Shown one piece after another: positions 62,160 through 64,000 of a stretch of 64,000 nucleotides of DNA (positions within the stretch are counted from its first letter, which is position 1; each line of letters starts with the position of its first letter). A program made the translations under genes and the position numbers. The DNA comes from Acanthosepion pharaonis (lineage: Eukaryota > Mollusca > Cephalopoda > Sepiida > Sepiidae). The notes under the pieces were generated by a model. The model searched no databases, was not told where the DNA came from, and worked only from the letters and a program-made list of their open reading frames with translations. The stretch lies in the NCBI GenBank assembly GCA_903632075.3, contig CAHIKZ030003486.1:62076-126075 (forward strand). The letters run 5' to 3'.

Positions 62160-64000
62160 CACTACAATGGCATCACCACTATCTAAAGAACGGAATGAAC
62201 AATTATCACTGGATAATTATGAATACGTATAAGTGTGGTTTTGGATACTAGCTAAAGCTAGAACAAAAAAAGCTGAAGGATTTGAAATCAGTTGGAGGGA
62301 GAAAACCAAATAACTGATCTCTTCTTGGCAACTCTTTGGTTGTGAAGCCATTATAAAATTATCATCAATTTCACAGTTGGAGGAAATGACATTTGACAAT
62401 ATAAGTCAATTAATAAGTGAAAAACATAGCACCCAAGAAAAAAAAACTAGTGAATGCAAAAGAGAGCTAAATTCATGAATATTTTTCAAAAAGTGAATGA
62501 ACCATTTATTGAATATGTTCTTCATCTCATCTAAAACAGGCTACTAAATATTGTGAATTGGAAAACCAGTCACTTGAAGAGGATTTAATCCAAATGAAAT
62601 TGGTAAATGGCCTTCAAAATGAAGAATATTGGCAAATGACTCTAATGCATTTACAACTGGGAAAGATATCACTAGAACAGTGTGTTAAAATTTGTTCAGC
62701 AACAAGAATTAATTTGAATATTTTATAGAACAAAAGTTACAGATCTCATAAAGGAAATGGACACATACATGATAAAGAAAAAAAGATAGAATAATGTGTA
62801 CTTTTTGTGGTTGTCAACATCAAAGAGAAAATCAAAAATGTCTGGCATATAAAAAAAAGATGTGAAAAGTGTTTCAAAATGAATCATTTTAAACGTATGT
62901 GTAAATCTAAAAGAAAAATGTAAAGACGATCCAATAAATGAAGAGGAAATAAATGTGGATGTCTTTTCATTGAAAAAAAAATGAAAAGTTGTTATTAAAA
63001 ATTCAAATCAATAATGTTTTATTGGACATGCAACTAGATACAGAAAGTGACATAGTTTTCCTAATTTCTTCCTGAAATTAGGAAAACCAAGATTAAAGAA
63101 AAGCCTTGTCCAATTGAATTAGTTTGATGGATCTGTGATAAAAATATTAGGCTATTTTGAAGCCTATGTGGAACTAAAAAAATAAGTTTGACATATTACC
63201 AATTATTGTGACAAACTGTGAAAAGAATCATGGTCTAATAGGAAATTATGTATTGAACATAAATTCAACAAAATTAGTAAACAAAGTTGTTAAAAAACTA
63301 TGAAGCAAAGTTAAGACTAAAGGAAAATGTCTCCCCCTCATATTTTGAAGCAAAAAAGTGCCAGTCCATCAACTACCAATAGTTGTGGAAAAACTAAAAA
63401 TATTACTGGAACAAGATCTATTTGAATGAGTTCTGCCACGACGAATCAAATGCTCCCCCACTCCTATTAGTAACTTTAAGAAAGAAGAATGGGGATATAC
63501 ATATTATGGTGAGTACAAAGTAAGTGTAAACCACAAAATATATGCAGACTCATATCCTACCCCCAATGTAGCATGGGCATTGAACTCCCTTTTGGGTATG
63601 AAAACATTCTCTAAAATCAGTCTAAAGTCAACATACCATCAAATACCTTTTGACAAAGACTTTAAAGCAGTTACAATAAACATGCCAATAGGCTTATGGA
63701 AAAGAATGCCATATGGAATTAAAACTGAAAGTGCGATTTTGCAAAGAGCTATAGAGCAAGTTATTGGTAGTGATAAAAAAAAAAGGATTTTGTGTTGGTG
63801 CTGTTAACGACGAAGAATTAAAATGGAAACTTCCAGTATGGTTTTTTGAAATTAAAAAATGCTGGATTAACAATTAACAAAAAAAAATGTTTGCAAAGCT
63901 AAAAAATATTTTTGGATATCCCATATTCAATACCAGACTAATCATTAATTGACAAAATATTAAAAGTTAAAGTACCTAAGAACAAAAAAAGAATTGGAGT
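62160..64000 (+). pseudogene. Ty3/Gypsy element C, gag to RT (runs off the window)
   Basis: In order: a gag-like part from ATG 62,167, a zinc-finger segment near 62,800-62,925 (CTFCG..H..C then CEKCFKMNHFKRMCK), an aspartic protease with the active site altered (LDTESD where LDTGSD is expected, about 63,030), a stretch with VELKK and NHGLIGN-like blocks, then RT at 63,580-63,807 (KTFSKISLKSTYHQIPFDKD, RMPYGIKTESAILQRAIEQ). Many stops. It is a different lineage from elements A and B. The YxDD box should follow at 63,800 but the frame is broken there. Confidence 0.75.

Noticed and set aside
62539..62600. Eighth DRC1 exon after CTAAAACAG
   Set aside because: The acceptor looks fair, but the following residues belong to the gag-like region of Gypsy C and do not match DRC1.

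Overview
The window is eukaryotic (metazoan) genomic DNA. It is AT-rich, intron-dense and full of decayed mobile elements. Two host genes are certain and lie head to head. On the minus strand is a six-exon ribosomal protein L11 gene (RPL11; coding 13,772-23,130, 179 aa). On the plus strand are the first seven coding exons of dynein regulatory complex subunit 1 (DRC1; 23,403-59,304, 281 aa so far), which continues past the right edge. A third, unidentified gene contributes only its last coding exon (1,157-1,379, +). Short GT-AG exons in very long introns, a Tx1/L1-like LINE, tRNA-derived SINEs and one SINE carrying the core (AAGAGCATCCAGCC) familiar from squid and octopus suggest a mollusc, probably a cephalopod. 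That assignment is inference.

Layout. 1-1.4 kb: SINEs, including a head-to-head tRNA-SINE palindrome, then the last exon of the unknown gene. 1.4-13.7 kb: intergenic, with an RTE/BovB-like LINE relic (4.7-5.7 kb), a foldback insertion inside an unclassified AT-rich repeat (7.1-7.5 kb) and an internally deleted pogo/Tigger transposon with TIRs and a TA duplication (11,552-13,112). 13.7-23.1 kb: RPL11. Its 5.6 kb intron 4 holds a truncated Ty3/Gypsy element and a duplicated solo-like LTR. 23.1-23.4 kb: compact bidirectional promoter. 23.5-37.4 kb: DRC1 intron 1, with a near full-length but frameshifted LINE (about 25.5-32.9 kb) and two minus-strand partial copies of the same family. 37.4-64 kb: DRC1 exons 2-7, with introns carrying hAT, mariner, LINE, SINE and three further Gypsy relics, one of them heavily rearranged (51,992-55,517).

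Most interesting. (1) Introns 3 and 4 of RPL11 carry four sense-strand copies of a ~132-nt cassette that folds as a textbook H/ACA snoRNA: two hairpins, an ANANNA hinge, and ACA three nt from the end. Copies 1-3 differ by one base each over 136 bp while their flanks have diverged, and copy 4 keeps the fold with a shifted base stem. (2) The DRC1 promoter has an RFX-type X-box (ATTACCATAGTAAC) 61 bp before the ATG, next to the 5'TOP start of RPL11, so a cilium-specific and a growth-controlled gene share about 270 bp. (3) The LINE ORF1 has a conserved C-terminal domain I cannot assign, with an ORF1-stop/ORF2-ATG spacing of 11-12 nt kept in two copies. (4) The Gypsy copy at 52-55.5 kb ends in a palindromic pseudo-LTR built from LTR and inverted RT sequence. 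(5) Pairs of related repeats act as filled/empty sites that fix the ends and target duplications of a foldback family.

Coordinates of exons come from GT/AG sites and protein similarity judged by eye; transposon ends without a stated TIR, LTR or target duplication are approximate.
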